Assembly (NCBI RefSeq): GCF_010682065.1
Contig: NZ_JAAGWG010000002.1
Span: forward strand, 1-64,000
Direction: 5' to 3'
Source of the DNA: Blastococcus saxobsidens
GTDB lineage: Bacteria; Actinomycetota; Actinomycetes; Mycobacteriales; Geodermatophilaceae
DNA length: 64,000 nucleotides
Part shown: positions 36,859 to 43,696 of the stretch, in pieces
Layout: each line of letters opens with the position of its first letter
How positions within the stretch are numbered: position 1 is the stretch's first letter
The notes under the pieces: model-generated
The model's input: the letters and a program-made list of their open reading frames with translations, nothing else
Database searches by the model: none
Told to the model about the DNA's origin: nothing
Program-made: the position numbers and the translations under genes

Positions 36859-36890
36859 CAGCGCCGGTCCCCACCCGGGGGCCGGCGCTG
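36859..36890 (+). terminator. livHMGF terminator
   Basis: CAGCGCCGG and CCGGCGCTG form a 9-bp stem extended by an inner CCCC/GGGG pairing, 21 bases after the livF stop and followed by TCGTCGTCGT. Confidence 0.75.
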
Positions 36891-36934
36891 TCGTCGTCGT
36901 GACCCCGGCGCCTCCGCCTCACCCCGGGAACGAC

Positions 36935-36969
36935 AGTGGCCCGGCACCTCCAGGAGGTGCCGGGCCACT
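36935..36969 (-). terminator. terminator of the substrate-binding protein gene
   Basis: A perfect 17-bp inverted repeat (AGTGGCCCGGCACCTCC and its complement, one central base) lies 40 bases past the minus-strand stop at 37009. The inner pairs would open to form the loop. Confidence 0.8.
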
Positions 36970-37008
36970 GCGGTGGCGCTACCGGGTCTCAGGACCCGGC
37001 GGGGTGGT

Positions 37009-38343
37009 TCAGCGCTTCGGGCCGATGCCCTGCGAGTTGAGGCCGTCGATGATCCGAGCGGACTCCTCGAAGCCGATCACCACGATGGCGTCGGGGTTGA
37101 GGTCGACCATCTGCTGCACCTCGGCGTCGAAGTTCGCCGCCGTGGGGTCGTAGACGACCAGCTCGATGCTGTCCTCGGCCAGACCGCTGGACACCAGGTT
37201 GTCGACGGTGCCCTCGGCCAGACCCGTGCCGTAGGAGTCGTTCCGGGCCAGGATCCCGACGGTGTTGGCGCCGTCGTTGATGATCAGGTCCGAGAGCGCC
37301 CGCGACTGCAGGGTGTCCGGCGGAGCGGTCCGGAAGTACAGACCGTTGTCGTTGTAGTTGGTGAACTCGTCGGACGTGTTGGCCGGCGAGATCTGGACGA
37401 CACCGGCGCCGGTGATCTTGTCGATGACCGTGCGGGTGACGGCCGAGGAGGCCGCACCGACGATCACGTCGACGTTCTGCTGCAGCAGGGCGTCGACCGA
37501 CTGGGTGGCGATGTCGGTGGAGGTGTCACCGGAGTCGCGCTGGATGAGCTCCACCGGGACACCGAGGACGCCACCGGCGGCGTTGATCTCCTGGACGGCC
37601 AGCTCGGCGCCCGCGATCTCCGGAGGGCCGAGGAAGGCCAGGTCACCGGTCTGCGGCAGCAGCGTGCCGACCACCAGCGGGTCGGCCGCGGTGGCGCCGG
37701 GGGCGGCGGGAGCCGGGCCCTCGTCGGAGGCGGCGTTGGCCTCGTCACCGGCGAGCTCGAACTGGGTGTCGTCGGAGGCGATCGCGTTGTCCGGGCCGAA
37801 CTGCAGGATGCCGAAGCTCGCCACCGAGGGCTCGCCGGCCTCGGCGAACGCCAGCGGGCCGGAGACGCCGTCGTAGTCGGGGTTGCCCCCACCGTCGACG
37901 ATCTCCTTGCAGGAGGCGAAGTCCTCGCAGGTGTCCCCGCCGAAGGTCACGCCGTTGATGTAGGGCGCGAACACGGCCGGGTCGGTGCTGCCGGCCAGCT
38001 GCGAGGCGACCGCCGCGATGAGGACGGCGTCGTAGGTCTCACCGGCGTAGTTGAAGTCCTGCAGATCGGGGTCGATCTCCAGGAGCCGGTTGGTGAACTC
38101 GTCGCCGAGGTCGGTGAGCGGGGTGGTGCCCTTCATGCCGGCGAGGGCGCCCTCATCGGTGAAGGACTCACCGAGCGCGTTGCCCATGTTGCCGTCGGTG
38201 CCGTAGACGTTGACCTGCTTCTCGCCGCTGTCGCCGCCGCTGTCTCCGGTGTCGCCGCCGGCATCGCCGCCACCGCAGGCGGTGAGGGCGAGGAGGGCGG
38301 CACCGGTCACGGCGATGCCTCGGGCAGTGGTGCCAGTGCGCAT
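37009..38343 (-). CDS. Liv-type substrate-binding lipoprotein, apparently circularly permuted
   Basis: This 444-residue protein should be the solute receptor for the adjacent Liv importer. It has a lipoprotein signal (ALLALTAC, Cys23) and a Gly/Asp-rich tether to about 40. Normally the mature protein would then begin with the LVVGTLLPQTGDLAFLGPP block. Here that block begins only at residue 223, runs through QISPANTSDEF (317-327) and ARNDSYGTGLAEG (366-378), and ends at ARIIDGLNSQGIGPKR (429-444). Residues 42-196 (VNVYGTDGNMGNALGES through YDGVSGPLAFAEAG) correspond to what normally follows GIGP. An Ala/Pro/Glu-rich linker (about 197-221) joins the halves. ATG has GGGAG seven bases upstream. 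Confidence 0.88.
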   Translation of the reverse strand: MRTGTTARGIAVTGAALLALTACGGGDAGGDTGDSGGDSGEKQVNVYGTDGNMGNALGESFTDEGALAGMKGTTPLTDLGDEFTNRLLEIDPDLQDFNYAGETYDAVLIAAVASQLAGSTDPAVFAPYINGVTFGGDTCEDFASCKEIVDGGGNPDYDGVSGPLAFAEAGEPSVASFGILQFGPDNAIASDDTQFELAGDEANAASDEGPAPAAPGATAADPLVVGTLLPQTGDLAFLGPPEIAGAELAVQEINAAGGVLGVPVELIQRDSGDTSTDIATQSVDALLQQNVDVIVGAASSAVTRTVIDKITGAGVVQISPANTSDEFTNYNDNGLYFRTAPPDTLQSRALSDLIINDGANTVGILARNDSYGTGLAEGTVDNLVSSGLAEDSIELVVYDPTAANFDAEVQQMVDLNPDAIVVIGFEESARIIDGLNSQGIGPKR

Positions 38344-38577
38344 CAAGCAACTCCCAGTGTCATCTGACGTCGTCGTGCGCGCCCGGACGGAGTCGTTCCA
38401 GCCCGGGGAGCGCCGATCAGTGGCCAGAACGTAGCTGCCATCCGGGGCCCTGACTCCGGCCGCGGAACGACCGTGATGAGGTCGTGACCTCGATGTCCGC
38501 ATCCTGGAACGACATGGACGCACCGTGATCGGAGCTCGACGACGAGTGACGGCACCCGGGACCGAGGGCCGGGACGG

Positions 38578-39177
38578 TCAGGCCGGAGCCTCCTCCGGGG
38601 TCGTCCCGCCGGCGAGGATCTCCTCGGCGAGGGCCTTCATGCTCGTGCGCTGGTTCATGGCCGTCCGCTGGATCCACCGGAACGCCTCGGCCTCGGACAT
38701 GCCCTGCTCGCTCATGAGCCGCCCCTTGGCCTGCTCCACCACCTTGCGCGTCTCGAGGCGCTCCTCGAGCGTGCGGACCTCGCCGTCCAGCGCGGTCATC
38801 TCGGCGAAGCGGCCGCGGGCGACCTCGATGGCCGGCACCAGGTCGTTCTTCGAGAACGGCTTCACCAGGTAGGCCATGGCGCCGGCATCGCGCGCCCGTT
38901 CCACCAGCTCCCGCTGGCTGAAGGCGGTGAGCACGATGACGGGCGCGATCCGGGCGGAGGCGATCTGCTCGGCCGCCGAGAGCCCGTCGAGCACCGGCAT
39001 CTGGATGTCGAGGATGACCAGGTCGGGACGCAGCTCCTGCGCCCGGTCCACGGCCTGCTGCCCGTCACCCACCTCGGCGACGACGCGGTAGCCCTCCTCC
39101 TCCAGCATCTCCTTGAGGTCGAGACGGATGAGCGCCTCGTCCTCGGCGATCAGAACGCGGATGGGGTCGCTGGTCAC
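38578..39177 (-). CDS. pdtaR: ANTAR-domain response regulator, PdtaR-like
   Basis: The 199-residue protein has an intact receiver domain (acidic pair in IAEDEALIRLDLKEML, phospho-acceptor Asp in LVILDIQMPVLDG near residue 57, Lys in YLVKPFSKND) and a C-terminal ANTAR domain (VVEQAKGRLMSEQGMSEAEAFRWIQRTAMNQR). ANTAR proteins bind paired hexanucleotide-loop hairpins in mRNA to prevent termination. In M. tuberculosis PdtaR works with the PdtaS kinase, which is not encoded here. It starts with GTG at 39177, and its location near tRNA-Leu, tesB and pyk is conserved. Confidence 0.92.
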   Translation of the reverse strand: MTSDPIRVLIAEDEALIRLDLKEMLEEEGYRVVAEVGDGQQAVDRAQELRPDLVILDIQMPVLDGLSAAEQIASARIAPVIVLTAFSQRELVERARDAGAMAYLVKPFSKNDLVPAIEVARGRFAEMTALDGEVRTLEERLETRKVVEQAKGRLMSEQGMSEAEAFRWIQRTAMNQRTSMKALAEEILAGGTTPEEAPA

Positions 39178-39257
39178 GGCTGCACAGCCTATCGACGTCG
39201 GGCGCCGGCCACCGCCCCGCTAGGCTGCTCGGGCGACCGGGGCGCTCCCCCGGCCAC

Positions 39258-39331
39258 GCCCCCGTACCCCAATCGGCAGAGGGAGCGGATTCAAAACCCG
39301 CGCAGTGTGCGTTCGAGTCGCACCGGGGGCA
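39258..39331 (+). tRNA. tRNA-Leu-like gene (anticodon CAA) with a short variable loop
   Basis: A 74-nt cloverleaf is visible: acceptor GCCCCCG/CGGGGGC, T arm GTGCG-TTCGAGT-CGCAC, discriminator A. The anticodon stem is GCGGA/CCCGC with an A-C apposition next to loop TTCAAAA, giving CAA (Leu, UUG codon). The variable loop is only five bases (GCAGT), whereas tRNA-Leu normally has a long variable arm; the D stem CCCC/GAGG contains a C-A mismatch. CC follows the discriminator, then T. Confidence 0.8.
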
Positions 39332-39344
39332 CCTCCGCTGGATT

Positions 39345-39407
39345 GCCGTCCTTCGGACGGCGACCGCGGCCAGGTGCCGTTCCCGGCGTCCGTGGAGCCG
39401 TTGCCCG
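39345..39407 (+). repeat. dispersed hairpin repeat, copy A
   Basis: A 63-base element starting with hairpin GCCGTCC-TTC-GGACGGC (UUCG-type loop) and ending GAGCCGTTGCCCG. By eye it matches 43634-43695 at about 49 of 62 positions, with a compensatory base-pair swap in the stem. It lies 13 bases after the tRNA-Leu gene. Confidence 0.65.
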
Positions 39408-39530
39408 CGCTGTCTCGGGGAGCCTCCGGCCCCCACTCGGCAACCCGCCTCGCGGGGCGGCTCACGTCCCAGCGTCTTCGCCCCACCTCCCGGCATGCCT
39501 CGGGGACCCTTCGGGCCCCGCTCGCCATGC
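39408..39530 (+). other. hairpin-rich intergenic patch with two related 27-base units
   Basis: Two 27-base units, 39414-39440 and 39499-39525, agree at about 22 positions. Each folds into a hairpin with a UNCG-type loop: GGGGAGCC-TCC-GGCCCCC (39417-39434) and GGGGACCC-TTC-GGGCCCC (39502-39519), again with a compensatory swap. Between them CCGCC...GGCGG pairs at 39445-39460. Frames reading through this stretch look non-coding. Confidence 0.6.
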
Positions 39531-39534
39531 GGCC

Positions 39535-39816
39535 GCCGGCGCGGCCGATCAGCTCGCCGCGGGCCGGCTGCGCCCGCGCCGGGTCGCGGCGGAGGACTTC
39601 GTGCTCGAGACCGGTGCCGAGCCCTTCGACGTCGTCTTCGCCCTCCGCGTCGGTGCCCTCGACGGCCGCCACCCAGCAGTCGGCGAGCAGGTGCTGCGGC
39701 GCATCGCGGCGGCGACGCGACCGGGCGCCCGCCTGTTCGTCGACGGCGGACACCCGCTCCGGGAACTGACCATCCCCCGGGCCGGACGGGACGCACCCCA
39801 TACGGTTGCACCGTGA
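39535..39816 (+). pseudogene. 5'-truncated SAM methyltransferase remnant
   Basis: One frame encodes DQLAAGRLRPRRVAAEDFVL, then FDVVFALRVGALDGRHP and RRIAAATRPGARLFVDGGHP before a TGA at 39814-39816. This resembles the second half of a class I methyltransferase (strands 4 and 5). Motif I and the whole N-terminal half are missing; upstream is the hairpin-repeat patch. The stop overlaps the decarboxylase GTG as GTGA, the coupling style of real operons here, so the gene was probably once intact and co-transcribed. A short functional protein cannot be excluded. Confidence 0.5.
39801..39806 (+). promoter_or_regulatory. -10 element of a probable leaderless decarboxylase mRNA
   Basis: TACGGT ends six bases before the GTG at 39813, identical in sequence and spacing to the thioesterase promoter at 32058-32063. 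It lies inside the methyltransferase remnant. Confidence 0.45.
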
Positions 39817-41345
39817 CCGAGCCTGCCCCGCACATGACCCCCGAGCAGTTCCGGCGCCACGGCCACGAGGTGGTCGACTGGATCGCCGACTACTGGACGA
39901 GGATCGGCACCTTCCCGGTGCGCTCCCAGGTCTCCCCCGGCGACGTCCGGGACTCGCTGCCGGCCGCCGCTCCCGAGCACGGCGAGGGCTTCGACGCGAT
40001 CCTCGCCGACCTCGACCGCGTGGTCCTGCCCGGCGTCACGCACTGGCAGCACCCCGGTTTCTTCGGCTACTTCCCGGCCAACACCTCCGGCCCCTCCGTG
40101 CTGGGCGACCTGGTCTCGGCCGGCCTGGGCGTCCAGGGGATGTCCTGGGTGACCAGCCCCGCGGCCACCGAGCTCGAGCAGCAGGTCATGGACTGGCTGG
40201 CCGACCTGCTCGGCCTGCCGGCGTCCTTCCGCTCCACCGGGACCGGTGGCGGCGTCGTCCAGGACTCCAGCTCCGGGGCCAACCTCGTCGCGCTCCTGGC
40301 CGCCCTGCACCGCACCTCCGGCGGCGCCACGGTCCGCCAGGGCGTCGAGCCGGAGCGGGCCACCGTCTACGTGTCCAGCGAGACGCACTCCTCGATGGAG
40401 AAGGCCGTCCGCATCGCGGGCCTGGGCACCGACGCCGTCCGCATCGTGGAGGTCGACGGCGACCTCGGGATGAACCCCGGGGCGCTGGCCGCCCGCCTGG
40501 AGCGCGACGTGGCCCGCGGCTACCGCCCGGTGCTGGTCTGCGCCACCGTGGGCACCACCTCCACGACCGCGGTGGACCCCCTGGCGGCTCTCGGGCCGAT
40601 CTGCCGGAAGCACGGCGCCTGGCTGCACGTCGACGCCGCCTACGCCGGCGTGAGCGCCGTCGCCCCCGAGCTCCGCGGGCTCCAGGCCGGCGTCGAGTGG
40701 GCCGACAGCTACACGACCGACGCGCACAAGTGGCTGCTCACCGGTTTCGACGCCACCCTCTTCTGGGTCGCCGACCGGGCCGCCCTCACCGGCGCGCTGG
40801 CGATCCTCCCCGACTACCTGCGCAACGCCGCCACCGACGCCGGCGCCGTCGTGGACTTCCGGGACTGGCAGATCCCCCTGGGCCGGCGCTTCCGGGCCCT
40901 CAAGCTCTGGTTCGTCGTCCGCTGGTACGGCGCCGAGGGCCTGCGGGCGCACATCCGCTCGCACGTCGCCCTCGCCCAGGAGCTGGCCGGGTGGGCCGAG
41001 GGCGACGAGCGGTTCGACGTCGTCGCGCCGCATCCGCTGTCGCTGGTCTGCCTCAAGCCGCGCTGGCCCGAGGGGGTCGACGCCGACGTCGCCACCATGA
41101 CACTCCTGGAACGGCTCAACGACGGCGGCGAGGTCTTCCTGACCCACACGACCGTCCGGCGCGAGCCGGTGCTGCGCGTCGCCGTCGGGTCCCCGGCGAC
41201 GACGCGGGAGCACGTCGAGCGGCTCTGGGCGCTGCTGAAGGAGGGCCACGACTGGCTCGCCGCCGACTTCGCCGCCCAGGCCGCCGAGCAGGCCGCCGCC
41301 CGCGCCGCCGAGCGGGCGGGGCTCAGCGGTCCAGCGACCGGATGA
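39813..41345 (+). CDS. PLP-dependent group II decarboxylase (aromatic L-amino acid decarboxylase-like)
   Basis: The 510-residue protein resembles tryptophan/tyrosine/DOPA decarboxylases. It has WQHPGFFGYFPANTSGPSVLG near 78-98 (substrate pocket), ETHSSMEKA with the ring-stacking His192, HVDAAYAG with Asp274, and DAHKWLL with the PLP lysine K306. It probably makes an aromatic amine from tryptophan, tyrosine or phenylalanine; the substrate cannot be fixed from sequence. A second possible start is the ATG at 39835. The last 23 bases overlap the 3' end of tesB on the other strand. Confidence 0.88.
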   Translation: MTEPAPHMTPEQFRRHGHEVVDWIADYWTRIGTFPVRSQVSPGDVRDSLPAAAPEHGEGFDAILADLDRVVLPGVTHWQHPGFFGYFPANTSGPSVLGDLVSAGLGVQGMSWVTSPAATELEQQVMDWLADLLGLPASFRSTGTGGGVVQDSSSGANLVALLAALHRTSGGATVRQGVEPERATVYVSSETHSSMEKAVRIAGLGTDAVRIVEVDGDLGMNPGALAARLERDVARGYRPVLVCATVGTTSTTAVDPLAALGPICRKHGAWLHVDAAYAGVSAVAPELRGLQAGVEWADSYTTDAHKWLLTGFDATLFWVADRAALTGALAILPDYLRNAATDAGAVVDFRDWQIPLGRRFRALKLWFVVRWYGAEGLRAHIRSHVALAQELAGWAEGDERFDVVAPHPLSLVCLKPRWPEGVDADVATMTLLERLNDGGEVFLTHTTVRREPVLRVAVGSPATTREHVERLWALLKEGHDWLAADFAAQAAEQAAARAAERAGLSGPATG

Positions 41346-42201
41346 GCCCCTCCTGGGCGACGGTGGCCACGTGCGTGCCGTCGGCCGACCAGATCTGCCC
41401 GAAGCACAGCGCCCGGCCCGCGGAGGCCGCCGGGCTGTCGGTCTCGTAGAGCAGCCAGTCGTCGGCGCGCACGGGGCGGTGGAACCACACCGCGTGGTCC
41501 AGGCTGGCGCCGATGAAGTCCGGCCAGCCCCCGCCGAGCCGGGCGAAGCCCGCCGAGAGCAGGGTCAGGTCGCTGACGAACGTCAGCGCCGCGGCGTGCA
41601 CGACCGGGTCCTCGTCGAGGTCCCCGGCCACGCGGAACCAGGTGTGGGACTGGGTGTGCGGCGGGGCCTTCGGCGGCGCGGCGAAGGGGTCCTGCGTGTA
41701 GCGCTGCTCGACCACCTTCCCCATGGCCTCCATCCAGGCCGCCCGCTCACCGTGCCGGGCGACGATCTCGCTGGTGCCCGGCAGCTCGTCGGGTCCCGGC
41801 ACGTCGGGCATCGGCAGCGAGTGCTCGGCGACGGCGGCCTCCCCCGCGGTGAAGTCCGCGGTCAGCGCGAAGATGGCGACGTCCTGCCCCTTGCGCCGCT
41901 GGCAGGCGATCACCCGCCGGGTGGTGAAGGAGCGTCCGTCCCGGATGCGGTCGACGGAGTAGCGGATCTCCTCGAACGGGTCGCCGGGCCGGAGGAAGTA
42001 GGAGTGCAGCGAGTGCACGGCCCGGTCGGCCGGCACGGTGCGCCCCGCGGCGACGAGCGCCTGGCCGGCCACCTGGCCGCCGAAGATGCGCTGCCGCTCG
42101 GTGCTCGGCGTCTTCCCGACGTACACGTCCTGCTCGCGCTCGGCGAGGTCGAGCACCGACAGCAGCGACGCCGCCTGGGTGTCCTCCGGCCCGTCGCTCA
42201 C
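41323..42201 (-). CDS. tesB: acyl-CoA thioesterase II
   Basis: TesB hydrolyses medium- and long-chain acyl-CoAs. The 292-residue double-hotdog protein has GGQVAGQALVAAGRTVPADRA near 41-61, HSLHSYFLRPGD, and in the second hotdog SLDHAVWFHRPVRADDWLLY with the catalytic Asp. The GTG start overlaps the pyk stop (GTGA). It converges on the decarboxylase gene with a 23-base 3' overlap. The pyk-tesB-pdtaR neighbourhood is typical of actinobacteria. Confidence 0.94.
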   Translation of the reverse strand: MSDGPEDTQAASLLSVLDLAEREQDVYVGKTPSTERQRIFGGQVAGQALVAAGRTVPADRAVHSLHSYFLRPGDPFEEIRYSVDRIRDGRSFTTRRVIACQRRKGQDVAIFALTADFTAGEAAVAEHSLPMPDVPGPDELPGTSEIVARHGERAAWMEAMGKVVEQRYTQDPFAAPPKAPPHTQSHTWFRVAGDLDEDPVVHAAALTFVSDLTLLSAGFARLGGGWPDFIGASLDHAVWFHRPVRADDWLLYETDSPAASAGRALCFGQIWSADGTHVATVAQEGLIRSLDR

Positions 42202-43613
42202 GAGTCCGTCCCCACCTCGTGGACCCGGATGAGGTTGGTCGACCCCACGGTGTTGGGCGGGCTGCCGGCGACGACGACGACGCGGTCGCCCACCTGGAGC
42301 CGGCCGATGGACAGCAGCGAGAAGTCGACCTGCTCGACCATGTCGTCGGTGTGCTCGACGGTGGGCACCAGGAAGGTCTCCACGCCCCAGGAGAGCGCCA
42401 GCTGGCTGCGCACCCGGGCGTCGACGGTGAAGGCGAGCAGGGGCTGACGGGGGTGCAGCGCCGCGAGGCGGCGAGCGGTCTCGCCGGTCTGCGTGAACGT
42501 GCACAGCGCCTTGACGTCCAGCGACTCCCCGATGTCCCGGGCCGCCCGGACGATGGCCCCCGAGCGGGAGCGCGACCGGCGCGCCACCTCGGGCACCCAC
42601 AGGTGGTCGCTCTCGACGGCGTCGATGATCCGCTCCATCGTGCGGACCGCGCCGATCGGGTACGCCCCGACCGAGGTCTCGCCGGAGAGCATGACCGCGT
42701 CCGCGCCGTCGAGCACCGCGTTGGCGACGTCGGAGGCCTCGGCGCGCGTGGGCCGGGAGTTCGTGATCATCGACTCGAGCATCTGGGTGGCCACGATGAC
42801 CGGCTTGTTGCGCTCGCGGGCGGCCTGGATGGCCCGCTTCTGCACCAGCGGGACCTGCTCCAGCGGCAGCTCCACGCCGAGGTCCCCGCGGGCGACCATG
42901 ATCCCGTCGAACGCCTCGACGATCGCGTCGAGGTTGCGCACCGCCTCCGGCTTCTCCAGCTTGGCGATGACCGGGACGTAGATGTCCTCCTGCCGCATGA
43001 TGTCGCGGACCAGGGCGACGTCGGTCGGCGAGCGGACGAAGGACAGCGCGACGAAGTCCACGCCCATCTGCAGGGCGAAGCGCAGGTCCCGCTCGTCCTT
43101 GTCCGACAGCGGCGGCACGCTGACCGCCACGCCCGGCAGCGAGAGCCCCTTGTTGTTCGAGACCGGGCCACCCTCGAGCACCAGGCAGAAGACGTCGGGG
43201 CCCTCCACGCGGACGACGGTCAGCGACAGGTTGCCGTCGTCGACCAGCAGCCGGTCGCCGACCCGGACGTCGTTGGCGAGGTTCTTGTAGGTCGTGGACA
43301 CCCGCTCGGCGGTGCCGGCGACGTCCTCGACGGTGATGCAGACCTCGGTGCCGGTGACCCAGGTGACCGGGCCGTCGGCGAAGGTGCCGAGGCGGATCTT
43401 GGGGCCCTGCAGGTCGGCGAGGATCGCCACCGCGTGGCCGACGCGGTCGGAGGCCTCGCGGACCCGCCCGTAGGCGGTGGCGTGGTCCTCGTGCGACCCG
43501 TGGCTGAAGTTGAGCCGGGCGACGTCCATGCCCGCCTCGACCAGGGCGGTGATCTGCTCGGGCGAGCTCGTGGCCGGACCGAGGGTGCAGACGATCTTCG
43601 CGCGTCGGGACAT
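42198..43613 (-). CDS. pyk: pyruvate kinase
   Basis: Pyk catalyses the last ATP-forming step of glycolysis. The 471-residue protein begins MSRRAKIVCTLGPATSSPEQ and contains ARLNFSHGSHEDH, the active-site IAKLEKPEAVRNLD with the catalytic Lys, MVARGDLGVELP and MLSGETSVGAYP; the allosteric C-terminal domain is present. The ATG at 43613 lies seven bases after a TAGCGT -10, so the mRNA is probably leaderless. The stop overlaps tesB. Confidence 0.97.
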   Translation of the reverse strand: MSRRAKIVCTLGPATSSPEQITALVEAGMDVARLNFSHGSHEDHATAYGRVREASDRVGHAVAILADLQGPKIRLGTFADGPVTWVTGTEVCITVEDVAGTAERVSTTYKNLANDVRVGDRLLVDDGNLSLTVVRVEGPDVFCLVLEGGPVSNNKGLSLPGVAVSVPPLSDKDERDLRFALQMGVDFVALSFVRSPTDVALVRDIMRQEDIYVPVIAKLEKPEAVRNLDAIVEAFDGIMVARGDLGVELPLEQVPLVQKRAIQAARERNKPVIVATQMLESMITNSRPTRAEASDVANAVLDGADAVMLSGETSVGAYPIGAVRTMERIIDAVESDHLWVPEVARRSRSRSGAIVRAARDIGESLDVKALCTFTQTGETARRLAALHPRQPLLAFTVDARVRSQLALSWGVETFLVPTVEHTDDMVEQVDFSLLSIGRLQVGDRVVVVAGSPPNTVGSTNLIRVHEVGTDS

Positions 43614-43620
43614 GGCTGTA

Positions 43621-43626
43621 ACGCTA
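43621..43626 (-). promoter_or_regulatory. -10 element of a probable leaderless pyk mRNA
   Basis: TAGCGT on the minus strand is seven bases before the pyk ATG. The dispersed repeat copy B begins eight bases further upstream. Confidence 0.5.
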
Positions 43627-43633
43627 TGACATC

Positions 43634-43695
43634 GCGGTCCTCCGGACCGCACCGCCGCCACGTGCCGTCCCCCACTGCCGCTGAGCCGCTGCCCG
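43634..43695 (+). repeat. dispersed hairpin repeat, copy B
   Basis: A 62-base element starting with hairpin GCGGTCC-TCC-GGACCGC (UCCG-type loop) and ending GAGCCGCTGCCCG. It fills almost the whole gap between pyk and gltD. Relative to copy A (39345-39407) the third stem pair is G-C instead of C-G, a compensatory change. Confidence 0.65.
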
Positions 43696-43696
43696 G

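Noticed and set aside
39305-39769. A 154-codon frame across the hairpin patch after tRNA-Leu
   Set aside because: The translation is low-complexity Arg/Ser/Pro and passes through the repeat hairpins; the frame with methyltransferase motifs is a different one.
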